64,000 nucleotides of DNA from Silurus meridionalis (lineage: Eukaryota > Chordata > Actinopteri > Siluriformes > Siluridae): positions 27,818,132 through 27,882,131 of the forward strand of contig NC_060885.1 in assembly GCF_014805685.1 (NCBI RefSeq), given 5' to 3'. Both the position numbers and the translations under genes were made by a program. The notes beneath the pieces are model-generated. The model searched no databases, was not told where the DNA came from, and saw only the letters and a list, made by a program, of their open reading frames with translations. Shown here piece after piece: positions 34,901 through 47,767 of the stretch; within the stretch, counting starts at the first letter, position 1, and each line of letters opens with the position of its first letter.

Positions 34901-36899
34901 AGTCACTAAAATAACTAATCATATAAATTTATAATAATTTACTTAGTACTGGTCCCATGTTCTCTGTGCTCAGGTAATTGTTTCAGATCTCTCAGCTCTA
35001 AATTATGCATATAAATTTCTCTGAAATGGAGAAGAGAGGAGAAGAAAAGACTATCCTATATAAAGAATTTAGTTGACATGGAGCCTTATAAAAAGGTCCA
35101 CACATCTCCTTTTTTTAGCCCGAACATACTTGAGAGACGTGACACTCCTCTGGTGGCTCACGCCGTGGAGACATGGCGAAGATGGAAAGGCTGTGTAGAA
35201 AGTTGGAATCGTGCACTATTTATGTGGACTCGGCTTGCCATGTAAAGTAGATAAGCATTGACAGGTTCTCTCAGTGGCTCGGAACCATGTGAAAACTGCA
35301 ATGCGGTGGAGTTCGAGAACTCGGAGTAGAGTTCAGCTCTGATTTTCAATTTCAGCTCCAACTCACATTCAACTTGCTTTAGATGCTACACATAATTATT
35401 TAGTTCCTTTTAGGTGTTAAAAACTATAGGAGGAGTCTCCAGTGTTATGTGTTAGACATTGTCATGAGAGAGGAGTTTTACACTTTTTAAATAAAAATGT
35501 TGGTGGGAACATAGATACTTTGCAAAACTAAATAATAACATTAAATATTTGAAGACAGTCCACTCCAATAATCTAATCAGACAAGCAGCATTGATTTGGT
35601 GCATCTGAGTTCACCACATTTAGAAAATTAATTTGAAACATCACTTACTGTAAGTGACCATTAATGGACAAAGCAAACTATATGTTTTACATTAATCTAA
35701 TTTCTGAGTTATAATATGAAAGCTCATCAGATGAAGGCAAAAAGGAAGACTTCATCTTAAACAGAAACACCTGCCAGGAATGTATAAATTAACTAGCTAG
35801 CTGGATGACATGCTGCGAAGTGTGCTGCTATGAGATCTATTTCTTTTTAACAGAGCAAAAACACAGTCCAAAATGTCAGCTACCTATTGTCTCCGTTTTA
35901 GTGTGTAAAAGTAAGATCACGCTCGATCGTGCAGTTGTTTAGTATAACCTTACTCTTGCTTATGCATTATTGTTCAAATATTGTCATATTCAGATCCTTA
36001 GTTTCTATGTTCAGCGTCTGGCTTTCAAAATTAATACAAATTTGTTAGCAGAAAATGGAAAACCATGAAATGGCATCTACTTTAAGAAGGTTAGAATATA
36101 AGAGGACATCAAAGGGGATCTTTGATATAAATGCAATATTTTGTTAATAGGATATCTGTACTTAATCCAAATCGTGTTACATTTCCAAGTCTGGTAATGA
36201 AAACCTTTTATCTTTAATACTTTTTCAGACATGCACATTAAAAACTCAGCCAGATGGCATTTTATTTATGGAACACATTTCATGGGAAAGAAACCGAAAC
36301 ATCAGAGCTGGTAAGATCAGAAACATAAAATAAAAACATATCGATCTAAATAATGTGATTGTACATGGGCCATTACATCTAAACACATCTCAGACCCCTT
36401 TAAATGTCAAAAAATATGTTCCAACACTCAAGATAAGGGCTTGAACAGAGTTTAAATACAGAAATGAGGAACAAGTGTAGCCAATCACAAGCCATGTGCT
36501 GCACCAAGAAATAAAGCCATGAGTAAATAAGGAACATGGGAAATGGAAATGGTTAGATGAGAAGGCCGAGTATGGAAACCGAAAGAGGTCAAAACACAGA
36601 ACAATAAATGTGCAGGATTCACACCTGGTAAAATAATTTTTTGAACCACCAATATTCTTTCATGTATGTCCAGGTTACTCAATGTATCACACCATTAAAT
36701 GGAAATGCACCGAAAGAGTCATCGTCAGTCGTGTACACATCCTTTAACCCCTCCAGGATTGTGTAAAATATTAACAGCAACTTTATCCTCTGCTGCACAC
36801 CAAGCAACGCAAGTCGACATGTGTCTAGAGAAAGCGCAGATCCTGATACATTTTTAATATCGTAGCTTTGCTCTCACATCTGTTTGCCTGAGGCATCTG

Positions 36900-36937
<38 letters not shown>

Positions 36938-37463
36938 AACACAATGTGTGAATGTTTAAGTAGCTAGGAGAGAAATTTTATGAACAAAATAGAAAAATGT
37001 AATTATTCATAAATATATAAACTTTCCAATGATTCTGGCAACAATTCTTCCTAAATGCCATGTTAGCATGACATCATATCAGCATCCCTATTTAACGACT
37101 TAATCTAAGGTCATTAGCTGGAAATCAGGCATCCAGTGCAGCTGCATTGCTGTTTTTTTCCTAGAAGTAGGTTGGATATTTTCAATTTCTGTGTTAACTA
37201 GAACACAGCATTAGCACTTCATTTCAACTATGCTAGCAGTGGCACCCTGCTAACACAAATACAGCATCAGCCAACAAATGAGCTCCAGCACACCGTATTT
37301 AATTTCACTGCGGAGTTTTCGCTTTTTATTTCACTGTGGAGTTTTCCTTTAATTAGCTATTGTGAGATCTATTAGTGAATAAATGTGGTGTTAATGCGCC
37401 TCTTTTGTTTGGCACATTTCCAACATCTACCAGATTTTCAGCCGATGTTTCAGCCTGTGTTGC

Positions 37464-37516
<53 letters not shown>

Positions 37517-38127
37517 GTATTTATATCCATGCACTGTAGGAGGTGAGATGGTGGTGATCAGAGATGGGGATTAATGAAACAGTAGTGTGCCTGTGAATAA
37601 TTCAGACGCGTCCCATCTTCATTTATTAGCCGTTTGCTCAGAAAGGACCTGTGTCTTTCTTGAAGCCTCAAATATGAGAGCTGTACAGAAAAATTTTAAT
37701 TAATTAAATGAAATGAAATTTCATTTTTTGCTGTTTTTTTTAAAATAAATATAATCAAATAATAATTTAAATGTATAAATAAATTTGTAATTAAAAGTAG
37801 GAGCAATAACATGTTCAAATAACCTGAAACATTCCTCACTGTACTTAAAGATACTTACACAGTTGACCTGCTGCTATTTTTTTTTTTACTTTTGATTTCT
37901 TTAATTTAGGAATGTCAATGAAATACACAGTAATATTGATGATGAGATAATTACAGTTGTTGCTGTTACTAATTAATGTATACAGAGTCTCCCCAACATG
38001 TGACCGAAACTTCTGTATAAACAACCATAAAACTGCTATGCTTCGCTAGTTAATCTAAATACCTTATATTTTCATTGCTATAGTAATGAAACAATTACAG
38101 AGATAACTTAGATATTTATTTTAGGGT
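34901..38127. other. Intergenic DNA with two (CT)n arrays
   Basis: No gene seen. (CT)n at 36906-36933 and 37468-37514. Otherwise AT-rich unique-looking DNA. Confidence 0.6.
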
Positions 38128-38135
38128 GTTCTGAA

Positions 38136-38876
38136 CAGTGGTGGATAAAGCACACAAAACATGAACTGAAGTAAAGATACACCGGTTAAAACTTGACTCC
38201 AGTAAATGTAAAAGTGCTCCCCTTGAGTAGAAGTACAAAAAAATTTGCCTTCAAATGAACTTAAGTGTCTAAAATAGTATGATTTATTATGGCTATAATG
38301 TTCTTATTATAGTTTTTTCCACAAGATTCTTTGCTTAATCTGTTAACTCAGTTTATTTGAAAAGACTCTAATGTTACACGTAGCACACCAGTCTATTAAT
38401 AGAATGATATTAATTAGTGAAACACTGATTGATATCTATTAAAATGATCATGAGCCCAACTACATCACAAAAATCACGCAAATAAGGCCACAGGTGTTGT
38501 GGCAAGTTGAGTCAGGAGGAGTTTCTTCCATCATTTATTTCTCTTAAAATGTTCTTCTTGCTGTTGAACTGATGCTGAACTGTATGTTGTTGATGAGTAG
38601 ATACCACCAAGCGTCAATCAAAACATGTCCAAAACAGAGCGTGCGCTCTACCCTGATTGGTGGGTGGCTGCGTGATTGACCAGTTAAGTTTTTATCCACT
38701 CATAAATAAGAAGGAACTACTGATTTGGCTAAATGTAGTTGAGTAAAAAGGAAGATATTTGATTTTAAAATGTAGGAAAGTTAAAGTCTCCCCAAATGAA
38801 AATAAAGTACAGATACGTGAAAAAGCTACTTAAGTACAGTAACGAATAACATTTACTTTGTTACCGTCCACCACTG
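38136..38876 (-). mobile_element. Non-autonomous hAT element, copy 2 (741 bp, reverse)
   Basis: Ends CAGTGGTGGATAAAGC and (minus strand) CAGTGGTGGACGGTAAC. Flanking 8-mers GTTCTGAA (38128-38135) and GTTCTAAT (38877-38884) match at 6 of 8 bases, a decayed target duplication. Its reverse complement runs parallel to the copy at 27.8 kb throughout, for example GCACTTGGTGGTATCTACT-like, ACAGTTCAGCATCAGTT, TTTTAATAGATATCAATCAG. No coding capacity. Confidence 0.9.
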
Positions 38877-38884
38877 GTTCTAAT

Positions 38885-40075
38885 AAGGAGTAAGTCTGCA
38901 TTGAACCACTAAAATATCAACATTAACTGGACCTTGACCATCCCAAAAGAGTCTTTCAATTGTATATGTATAGTTGTAATACAGTTGGAATTAGATAAAA
39001 GTTTTAAAGTGCCTTAAAAATTGAAGAAACTTGACCAACTCTGCTGTCTACCGGTGACTGCAAATAATCTTGGACTAAGCATATTGGGCTGCCTTCAGAC
39101 TTGAACTAAAGGTTTTAAATGTACCTCTTGATACATGTGTAAAATAGAGCCATGGCTCATTTGGCCACTACACATCACTACCAATGGTGTAAAAATAAGG
39201 AATGCTTTAACTGTTCAAATATAACAAAATCTTTTAATGGAAGAAATTCTGAATTAACAAAAAAAAAGTGCTTGGCAGATTTTCCTTCCTTAATGGCCAA
39301 TAAATCTGTAGTACCTTTCAGAGTAGATGCACATATACACGCCAACTATTTGTGGCAGTCCTCTGAAAGATATCATTCCCCAAACGCACTTCCTTCGAAT
39401 CTTTGCACTTCTTCCAGCCCCTCTCTCACCTCATCAAATTGTCCTTCGCTTTCCCACAAACCCAAACATGCCGGTGCTCATGTTTCTCTCTGGCTCCTGT
39501 TCGGTCTCCATTTCTGAGTATTAGTGCGAGAAGCGGACGCGTTTCTGAGGACGTTATTTAATTTCTCGCTGGCTCAGATGCCCAGATGTGTTGGATTTCA
39601 GAAGAATGTGTTAGCATACAGATTTTTTTGATGCTCGTGATGGATGCTGGGAGAGTAGCAATTAGCACAGTGGATGGGAATTCATGTCAAAACACTCAGA
39701 AAGTTTGAAAAAACATGACAACGACGTTATGTGATTTTATCATGAATGTTTTGGAGACACCAGAGGGCTGAAGTGGTGTAATAAAGTTGTAGGAGGATAC
39801 CGCTGGTTAAGTTTGATCTCAGTAAAGTCAATACTCGATCAAATATACACATACATAGAAAAGCAAAAACCCTTTTTGCTCAACGTAAAATTCCTGCTTT
39901 TGCATCTGATCACACTGAAGTTCTGGTACTGGTACTGCTTCGGTCCAATCAGGAGCAAAGGAACATCATCACGCACTGATTAAATTCAGTATTTTAACTG
40001 CACTGAACAAAAGCAAATTGAACTCTTTTTAATTACATATTTATTCACTGTAATTTCATTAACCACCTACTTTTA

Positions 40076-40080
<5 letters not shown>
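38885..40080. other. Intergenic DNA, no gene recognised
   Basis: The plus frame at 39152-39517 (121 codons) is Ser/His/Pro-rich without recognised motifs and is not called. Confidence 0.5.

Positions 40081-40142
<62 letters not shown>
40081..40142. repeat. (GT)n microsatellite
   Basis: About 30 GT units. Confidence 0.97.
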
Positions 40143-40143
<1 letters not shown>

Positions 40144-40225
40144 CAATGAGCTTAAGGATGCTTCTCACTTAGCTCTGGCACATTAAGGAAAGTCGAGTCT
40201 CATGAGAGCTCAGGCTTTTAATTAC

Positions 40226-40228
<3 letters not shown>

Positions 40229-40283
<55 letters not shown>

Positions 40284-40411
40284 TACTGTTAAAAGACTGC
40301 TCAGAAAACACTTCCTCAGGAGGTGACAAGTGTATGAGCATGATACAGTTGCATTGTAAAAGCAGGAGAGAAAAATAAGCAACTATTTTTTTAACACACA
40401 CAGGCACACAC

Positions 40412-40472
<61 letters not shown>
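40229..40472. repeat. (GT)n and (CA)n arrays facing each other
   Basis: (GT)n at about 40231-40280 and (CA)n at 40421-40472 are complementary and separated by about 140 bp of unique DNA, so a single strand could fold into a stem of some 50 bp. Confidence 0.93.
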
Positions 40473-40475
<3 letters not shown>

Positions 40476-41289
40476 CTTGCATACTAATAACAAAAAGCTA
40501 TTATTTAAATGTCACAAAATCATTTGTTAACCATTAACATTCTCAGGACAGGAAAGTGCACGGCTTTTGTAGGACAGATGGTGAGTGGTGACACACAATG
40601 TCAGGCAATAGCATGTTTTTATCCTCCTTCTCTATCCACTAAGCAGACCTGGAGTTTTTCTTTCCTCCCCCTTGCGCATACTGCTGTATGGCTATACGTG
40701 CTGCACAACTCAGACTAGTACAGCACTATGCACAGAGCGCATGTTTTATTGATCACACACCTCGAGTTTAAAGAGCAATGCAGCCGTCAGTACGAGTGCA
40801 TCCCTTTCATTCCCGCATTCCTCTGCTGCAGCAATGTGGGGAAAAAAGTGCGCACTCTTATCATGACTCTCTCGCTCCGTTTTTAGCAGGACGTTTTTAG
40901 CAAGACGTTGCAAATGCCAGTAGGTTTAGCGATGGAGAGATGAAGAGAGGAAAGAGAAGAATGAAAGAGCAAGAAAGAAGAGATCAATGCAGCAAGCAAT
41001 TCTGCAGCGAGTAATGAAAAAGGTAAAGGATGTGGAAAGGTCAAAATAATAAAGGACCCGGACCACATGCTGTCGAGCTGTGTGTGTGTATGTGTGTGTG
41101 TGTGTGTGTGTCTGTGTGTGTCCATTACCTCAAACTGAATTTTTTGCCATGTACATTACAATAACACTTAATTAAATGTCCAGAACAATAAACAGATAAT
41201 GTGTGTGCTGCATTTGGACCCCATATCACCTAAACTACATAGTACACTGTGCATCATTCTGTTGTAGGAAAATAATCACAACCACCACA

Positions 41290-41512
41290 GCGTGATATTC
41301 CCCTTTTGAATCTGGTTCCTCTCAAGGTTTCTTTCTCATAACATCTAAGGGAGTTTTTCTTTGCCACAGTTGCCACGGCTGCTCATCAGGGATAAATGCA
41401 CACCATTCACCTTAACTGTTGATTTCTGTAAAGCTACTTTGAAACAATGTCTGTTGTGAAAAGCGCTATAGAAATAAACTTGACTTGACTTGACTTGACT
41501 TGTGATGAAGCA
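41290..41512 (+). mobile_element. Fish LINE/SINE tail ending in (TTGAC)n
   Basis: CTGGTTCCTCTCAAGGTTTC, GGGAGTTTTTCTTTGCCACA, GCTCATCAGGGATAA, TGTAAAGCTACTTTGAAACA and AAAAGCGCTATAGAAATAAA precede short direct TTGAC repeats. This is the 3' tail shared by abundant L2-like or SINE repeats in fish (recalled). Fragments recur at 26.3 and 42.6 kb. Confidence 0.75.
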
Positions 41513-41845
41513 GAAGTGGATTATTGTGTATATGTGTTTTATTCCTCTTATACATCATCAATATCCCATAATTAAACTACATTTTTCTTTGGTAAAAAAT
41601 ATATAATTTTTTATTAATTTAATTCTTAATTAATAATTAAGTACTAAAATAAAAAAGAATCAAGAGATGTTATAGATCGTGAATTGACTAAAACAATGGT
41701 GGGTCTGCAGTTGTCAATCTAGTAATATGATGAATGTGCGTGTCTAATTATTTAACACCTAACGATTGAAAGCAAGAGGCAGAATGCTGAGGACTGTTTC
41801 CTGTTTGAGCAGGTCAGTATTTTAACACCACCTCTCCAACACTCA

Positions 41846-41849
<4 letters not shown>

Positions 41850-41905
<56 letters not shown>
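41850..41905. repeat. (CA)n microsatellite
   Basis: About 27 CA units. Confidence 0.97.
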
Positions 41906-41907
<2 letters not shown>

Positions 41908-42252
41908 CATATACCCAAGCAATCAGAGGCAGATTTCTGTTTCTCCGACTTCTCATCTCCTCCTGTGGAGATTATATACAAAGAAATGAAGGAGTTTACA
42001 ATTTCTATGATTTATTTCAGCAATCTTTGAGAACTGTTTCAGATGCGTCGGGGCAGGATTGCGTCTTGGGTAATATGTGTTCAGGGTGTTTTTTTACGGT
42101 ATACAAAACCAAGCGAATGTATTTATAAAGGGTCATGCAAATGGGAGAGAGAAAGATTTAAGAGATAATTGTTTTAAAATTACAAATCAAATTAAATCAG
42201 AATGGTGAAGGAAGATTGTTATTTGCTTAGTAAAGCCTTATATCAAACAAAG

Positions 42253-42253
<1 letters not shown>

Positions 42254-42305
<52 letters not shown>
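42254..42305. repeat. (CA)n microsatellite
   Basis: About 25 CA units. Confidence 0.97.
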
Positions 42306-42307
<2 letters not shown>

Positions 42308-42584
42308 CTAGATGGAGAAATTCTGGTCCAAAGCCAGCACCTCTTTGTGTGTCACTTGTCCTGCTTTACATATCGGTTGGTTTGTTTCAGGCCCTTGAGA
42401 GTGATGTCTTTACACTTCCGAAACAAGGCCTCTCATGAATGCTAAAGATTTCTCATACTGACAGTTCCACACACACCTCTCAAAGATCCTGCAATTCCCC
42501 CATAACAAAAACAAACAACACATTTTTTTTGCCTAAAATTCTACTGTCATTCTAAATCCTCTTCAAATTTTTCCCTGTCATATT

Positions 42585-42650
42585 CAGGGAGTTTTTCCTC
42601 TGCACTAACATTTTGGCTTGTTCATTAGGGATCAATACTTATCATCAGCC
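42585..42650 (+). mobile_element. Fragment of the LINE/SINE tail seen at 41.3 kb
   Basis: CAGGGAGTTTTTCCTCTGCA and GCTTGTTCATTAGGGATCAA match the tail block. Only about 65 bp remain. Confidence 0.55.
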
Positions 42651-45062
42651 ACTTTATTAGGAATGCCTGCATTTATATTAGACAAATGATGTCTCAGCAG
42701 GACAACACGTACATTCATTTCAATACAAGAGTCAAGATTTTTGCACAAGTCCGTGCCAAGTGTTGCATCAGAACATATCTAACATGGATTTAAAATGATC
42801 TTCTGCTCACCACAACTGGAACGACTGGATATTTTTATGGTTATTAAAGTTGCCCTTGTGTTATAGCTTAAACCAGTTTAATCATAACCCGCTGTTTTGT
42901 TTCCTACTTCACTCCAGAATTAAATGTACAAAAAAAAAAGCTCAGAATTGAACGCTGTGGTATAAGCAATTCTAACTGTGTATTCAAGAATCCTTGCTTG
43001 CACTGATAACAGTAATGTGACAGAAAGAAAGATTTGTATTCATTACAAGTAATGAAAATAAGAAAATGAGCTAATTACTGAGCTAACTACAATCTCTTAT
43101 CTTGAGCTGTAAGTTGTTGCTGCATTCCAATCTGGTCTAAAGGTTTTAAGAATCAAATCAATATTGAAATGGTTTGTAGCTGCTCATCTAAAGCAGAAAG
43201 ATTTTTTATTTACAGGCTTTGTGTTATCATGTCCTCTCTATCTGACTGCCTAAGAGATCCAGATCCCTGTATATGAGTTCACACTTATACAATTAACTAA
43301 CCAATCATTCTAGGGACAGAAGAGCAGTGCAGTTCGTATGACACTAAAACGTCTTGGAAAGTATGCAAGCCAGCGACACTGAGAAGGTAAATTTTAAATG
43401 TGAAGAAAGGAAGATGGAGGTGTAGAGAGCAGCACAGGAAACTGACACTCACAGAAAAGCAAGCTTTTTTTTTTTTTGTTTCAACATGTTGCCCAAGCTC
43501 TGTGACATATGACAGAAATACTCTATAATAAATGTAACATTTGTGAGAGCACAATGATGAACTGTGCAAAACAGGGTTATGTCTGGGATTATGTCTGTAA
43601 CCATGGAGACGATCAAACATATTTTCCCATCCAATACCATGCTTACAATTCATTTCATCGCTGTGCTTTTTTGATAACTGCTGACGATTATCAAAACAAT
43701 AATCTACTTGAAACTTAAAGTTAAAATGCTTAATTATAGTATATAGTGTGATGTTTACAATATTTCAAATTTGTTAAAATTTGACATTTTTACAGGAAAG
43801 GTTTTTGTTTTTGTTGATCTACTTGGCTCTATGGGCGGAAAATTTATTTTTTAAATGCATTGTTATAGAAAGGATTTTTCTAGTAGACCGAATACAACCA
43901 TTTTTAATCAGTGTTTTATGCTTATTTTCTACAAACATTCCTGCTCATTCTCTCCAGGGGCACCAATCTATTATCTCCGGTTAGGTGGAAAACATGCGCT
44001 GATGTAAAACACCTCGCTTAACATCAGAGTAGAATTTCAGTCAAACTAGGTAACCACAGGAGAGAAAGTAATTTCATAAGCAGCAAGGTCATAACGTTAC
44101 GCCACAGTCATGTCGTCATGTTGAAAATAGGACCCCACTTAAGTGTGGTGTTCCTAAGACCTCACAACACCTTCATCATATTTCTAAACATATGAAGCTT
44201 ATAAAGTTATTTTTTGATAGGCCTTATGACACTGAATTTGACATGACTTTCTAATGGGTTTCCACGACAAAGAATTATCAACAGGAGAAGAAAAATACAC
44301 ATTCAACATTGTAACTGTGTCACACAGTAACGCTTTACTGTTAAACAGCTTTGGAACCATAAGCAAGTGACTAATATGCCAGATTGGAGCTGAGCTACGA
44401 AATCAGATGTAATTACTCTTTTAACACACATGTCATCATGCAAAAAAGGTCACAACACAACCTCAATGACAGCTAAACCATTTGCTTGGGTGCTGTGTGA
44501 ACTCGACACTAGTGCTGATGAAAGCAGATCAGATGGCGCTGGAATCAGCCATTGTAAATTTTTATGTCAGCGATCATAAATTGCTTATGTTCGTGCTGCG
44601 TATCTCAATCACATAAACAACTAAATGTACTCAAAAGCCTTTCAAAAGTTCCATCTGCAATCAGACTTGGAAATGTCCTTGTATTCATAGTCAGGTAACA
44701 AAGCTGCTTTAACAGAGTCTGATTTACATTGTTTTTGGGCTATTCAAATTCCTTTGGGTCAGAGCAGACCAAAAACAATGACTTGCGTCATTTCCTAGTG
44801 CTGATGCCAAATATTTTATTACTAATCCTCTCATATATCGCTTATAACTATCAGAATTATGAGACTGTGTTTATTTCTTTCCTAGTGCTTTACTGTTTCA
44901 TCCTTCAAATATCCTTCATTTGTTTATATCGAAACTAGGCTGGATCCTTTTCTAGCTTCTTGTCTGACCAAAAAAAAAAGAAGAAGATGCCATGCAGATG
45001 GAAATGTCATGTAAATTTTACATCTGTGAGATAAATCTGGCAAGTCAATCAACCAGTGTAAA
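42651..45062. other. Intergenic DNA upstream of the lectin gene
   Basis: AT-rich without recognised genes or arrays. The plus frame at 44729-44938 is hydrophobic but short and unplaced. The last 20 bp before the lectin ATG (CTCTCTGCCGTCTGTGCACAG) could be a splice acceptor, in which case a 5' non-coding exon lies in this stretch. Confidence 0.45.
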
Positions 45063-45083
45063 CTCTCTGCCGTCTGTGCACAG

Positions 45084-45812
45084 ATGAAGTGGTCCTGTTT
45101 TATTAGTGTCTTGCTGGTCCTCCTGAGGATGACCGAGGGTCTGCTACGCGAATACATTAACGATAATCTTTATAAGAACTGGACGGATGCTCGGAATTAC
45201 TGCATGCGCAACTACAGAGGCCTGGCTGTCATCACAAACGAAGAAGAATACGAAAGGGTCCAGCAGATTGCAGGACCCGCTGGTAGTGGTTGGATCGGGT
45301 TGCACAGAAGCGTTATGAATTCGAGTGAATGGCTGTGGGATGATGGGAAAGAGAATTCGTACTTTCCGTGGATGACTGGCCAGCCCAACAATTTCAATGG
45401 TACACAAGACTGCATTCAGATCACACCATCTGGCTGGAACGATTTTCATTGCTGGACCATTCAGTCGTTTTACTGTTACCGATTTATTATCTTAGTTGAA
45501 GAGAAGAAGACGTGGGAACAGGCTCTTGATTACTGCAGGGTTCACTACAAGAACATGGCCTATCCTACCACCAACAGTCAACTACAGCTGGCTGAACAGG
45601 AGGCCATTCAGAACCAAGTGAATCTCGTGTGGACAGGAATGCGCTTCCTGAACAGAAACTGGTACTGGGTGAATGGAAAACAGCTGAACAGTTCAATCTC
45701 AATGCCTTCATGCCCGGGTTCACAGAGTGGCTGTGGAGCTCGCAACATCAGGACACATGTCTGGGAGAACAGACTGTGTGACGAGAAGCTTCCCTTCCTA
45801 TGCTACTGGTGA
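45084..45812 (+). CDS. Secreted protein with two C-type lectin domains
   Basis: 242 aa on one uninterrupted coding exon. A signal peptide is likely (residues 1-19, hydrophobic FISVLLVLL core). C-type lectin domain 1 (about 22-132) has WTDARNYC, the WIGL core (70-73), cysteines C40, C110, C123 and C131, and WND at 118-120. The sugar-specificity triplet is QPN rather than EPN or QPD. Domain 2 (about 134-241) has WEQALDYC, VWTGM, WYWVNGKQ and C151/C232/C240 but no WND or EPN/QPD, so Ca2+-dependent sugar binding there is unlikely. Possible N-glycosylation sites: N32, N79, N105, N202. There is no transmembrane segment or tail, so it should be secreted. Fish carry many such tandem-CTLD proteins (CLEC20A or mannose-receptor-like in annotations), probably immune or venom-unrelated pattern-binding proteins; the exact orthologue is not known. 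The start follows a CAG that may be a splice acceptor. Confidence 0.88.
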   Translation: MKWSCFISVLLVLLRMTEGLLREYINDNLYKNWTDARNYCMRNYRGLAVITNEEEYERVQQIAGPAGSGWIGLHRSVMNSSEWLWDDGKENSYFPWMTGQPNNFNGTQDCIQITPSGWNDFHCWTIQSFYCYRFIILVEEKKTWEQALDYCRVHYKNMAYPTTNSQLQLAEQEAIQNQVNLVWTGMRFLNRNWYWVNGKQLNSSISMPSCPGSQSGCGARNIRTHVWENRLCDEKLPFLCYW

Positions 45813-45813
45813 G

Positions 45814-45921
45814 GTGAGTAACAAACATCCACAACAACACACCAAGTACCAAAAGATCACCTTTTGGTCAACTTCATTTTGTCCCTTAATGTTATGCGAT
45901 ATTTTCTCTTTCTCCAAACAG
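45814..45921 (+). other. Probable 3' UTR intron of the lectin gene
   Basis: One base after the stop codon the sequence has a consensus donor G|GTGAGT (45814). A pyrimidine-rich acceptor TTTTCTCTTTCTCCAAACAG ends at 45921. Splicing would join the stop exon to a non-coding last exon. Candidate poly(A) signals follow (AATAAA near 46241 and 46568). Confidence 0.55.
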
Positions 45922-47246
45922 ACAGACTTATAAGATCAGCTTCAAGAGGAAAATTGTGCAAGTTATGCAGCATGTCCCATAGAGATTTCATTCTTTTACT
46001 CCACAGCAATATTTTGACAATGACATTTTTATTTATTAAACCTCAATCACACTTTTGATCCATTCAAAGGTATATTTTATTTTGAGGAACATCTGCCAAA
46101 CATTATAGCAGCTATAAACAGGTGTTCCCTCACCAGCCTATTTTCTTCTTAAGTTAACAAAAAGTGTCAGAAAGCATTGCAAAAAGTTACATCTGACTAC
46201 AACACACTCCTGACACTATGAGACTTGTACCATAAATACTAAATAAACCTTATTCTTAAGCTCTCCTTATGAAACTTAGAATCATATCAACATTATATAT
46301 ATTTTGTTAAACAATAGTCTATGTCTAGACTATGTAAATGAACCGTTATCATACAAACGATCAGTTAGAAGTAGGGTTTTTTTAGATGTTTTTTTTAAAT
46401 ATGCAAATGGAAAACACTATTTATTTAGCTAAAATTATTTTCAATTTTTTGAAGAAGAAGAAAAAAAAAAAATCTTTAAAAGCCTGTTATTTTTTAAATC
46501 TGGTGTTCAGACAGCAGGATTTCTTTGGATGTTTTACCTTGACAATTGTTAGTGAATTCATTTGTGTAATAAAGCTTCTCTCTTACATTTTACTATTGTG
46601 ATTGTGTTTCTAACTCTTAGATAAACAAAAAACAACCAACGAGGATATGGGAAAAATCGGTATGCATTGGTCACTTAAGTTTCCTATCTTCTGCACATCC
46701 TCAGGCACTGTTACTGTTTTACTTTTGTGGACGTGTCCTGTTCAGTTTTTTTTTTTTTTTACCTCATATAGCTGTGTACATGATGACATCAGCACTGGAA
46801 CCCAACACGCGTATATGTGCAAGTGCAGTGATAACGATGGACTCAAGGACAGGGTGCCTTCTTTCGATTTCATTTTTTTCTTTATTGCACCATTCGTTTT
46901 ATTTTGCAGATCCCTCTCACTTTCATTCTTCCTTCACCCCCATACTAAATTCATGAAACAGGATGAAGTCAGTAGTGCGTTAATGCTGATTAGGAGAGAA
47001 GAGTACAGTTCTGACTTCATATGGTGAGCCTGAATAACACTCACACGGTGTCATGAATCTCACAGGGCTGGTGCGTGTGTGTGTTCTCTACCTTCAACAT
47101 GTCCTCCCTCTGTCGTATCCCACAATACCGAGTGTCAGCCAAAGAGTTGGCAAGTTGCAGTAGCGGAGCTGCACTGACTAAAATAACAAGACATCATTAA
47201 AAGAACTGCATGTCTCACTCTCTCTTATACACACAGAGTATACATG

Positions 47247-47248
<2 letters not shown>
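45922..47248. other. Lectin 3' region and intergenic DNA
   Basis: Possible terminal exon of the lectin transcript at the start, then AT-rich DNA with poly-A and poly-T runs near 46450 and 46750. No further gene recognised. Confidence 0.45.

Positions 47249-47316
<68 letters not shown>
47249..47316. repeat. (TA)n microsatellite
   Basis: About 34 TA units, self-complementary. Confidence 0.97.
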
Positions 47317-47319
<3 letters not shown>

Positions 47320-47437
47320 TCAGGCATATATTATTATAGTGCAGTGACCATGCCAGAAGGTGACAAAATGCGAGAGAAGGTGACAAAGAACAACCCACAT
47401 CAATTACACACCTCACAGGGTTACAACTGAAGATGAG

Positions 47438-47439
<2 letters not shown>

Positions 47440-47491
<52 letters not shown>

Positions 47492-47505
47492 AAGACAGAG
47501 AGAGG
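47440..47505. repeat. (GA)n-rich tract
   Basis: About 16 GA units followed by interrupted GA/GAAA units. Confidence 0.92.
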
Positions 47506-47635
47506 GGAACAGACTAAGCGAGAAGGGGAAGAAAACTATAGTCAAATTGAATGTTCTTTAAATGTGGAGAGAGAAGAGGGATAAACAGAATTTAAAAGTT
47601 ATGGTGGAAAGAGGTTGAACAACATATATGTTTTT

Positions 47636-47637
47636 GA

Positions 47638-47716
<79 letters not shown>
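47636..47716. repeat. (GAAA)n microsatellite
   Basis: About 20 uninterrupted GAAA units. Frames across it read as Phe/Leu/Ser repeats. Confidence 0.97.
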
Positions 47717-47767
47717 TAGATGAAGATTAATATGGAGCAACAGATATGTATAGAGAGAGAAAGAGAG

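Noticed and set aside
39152..39517. 121-codon plus frame
   Set aside because: Composition and lack of any family signature suggest chance.
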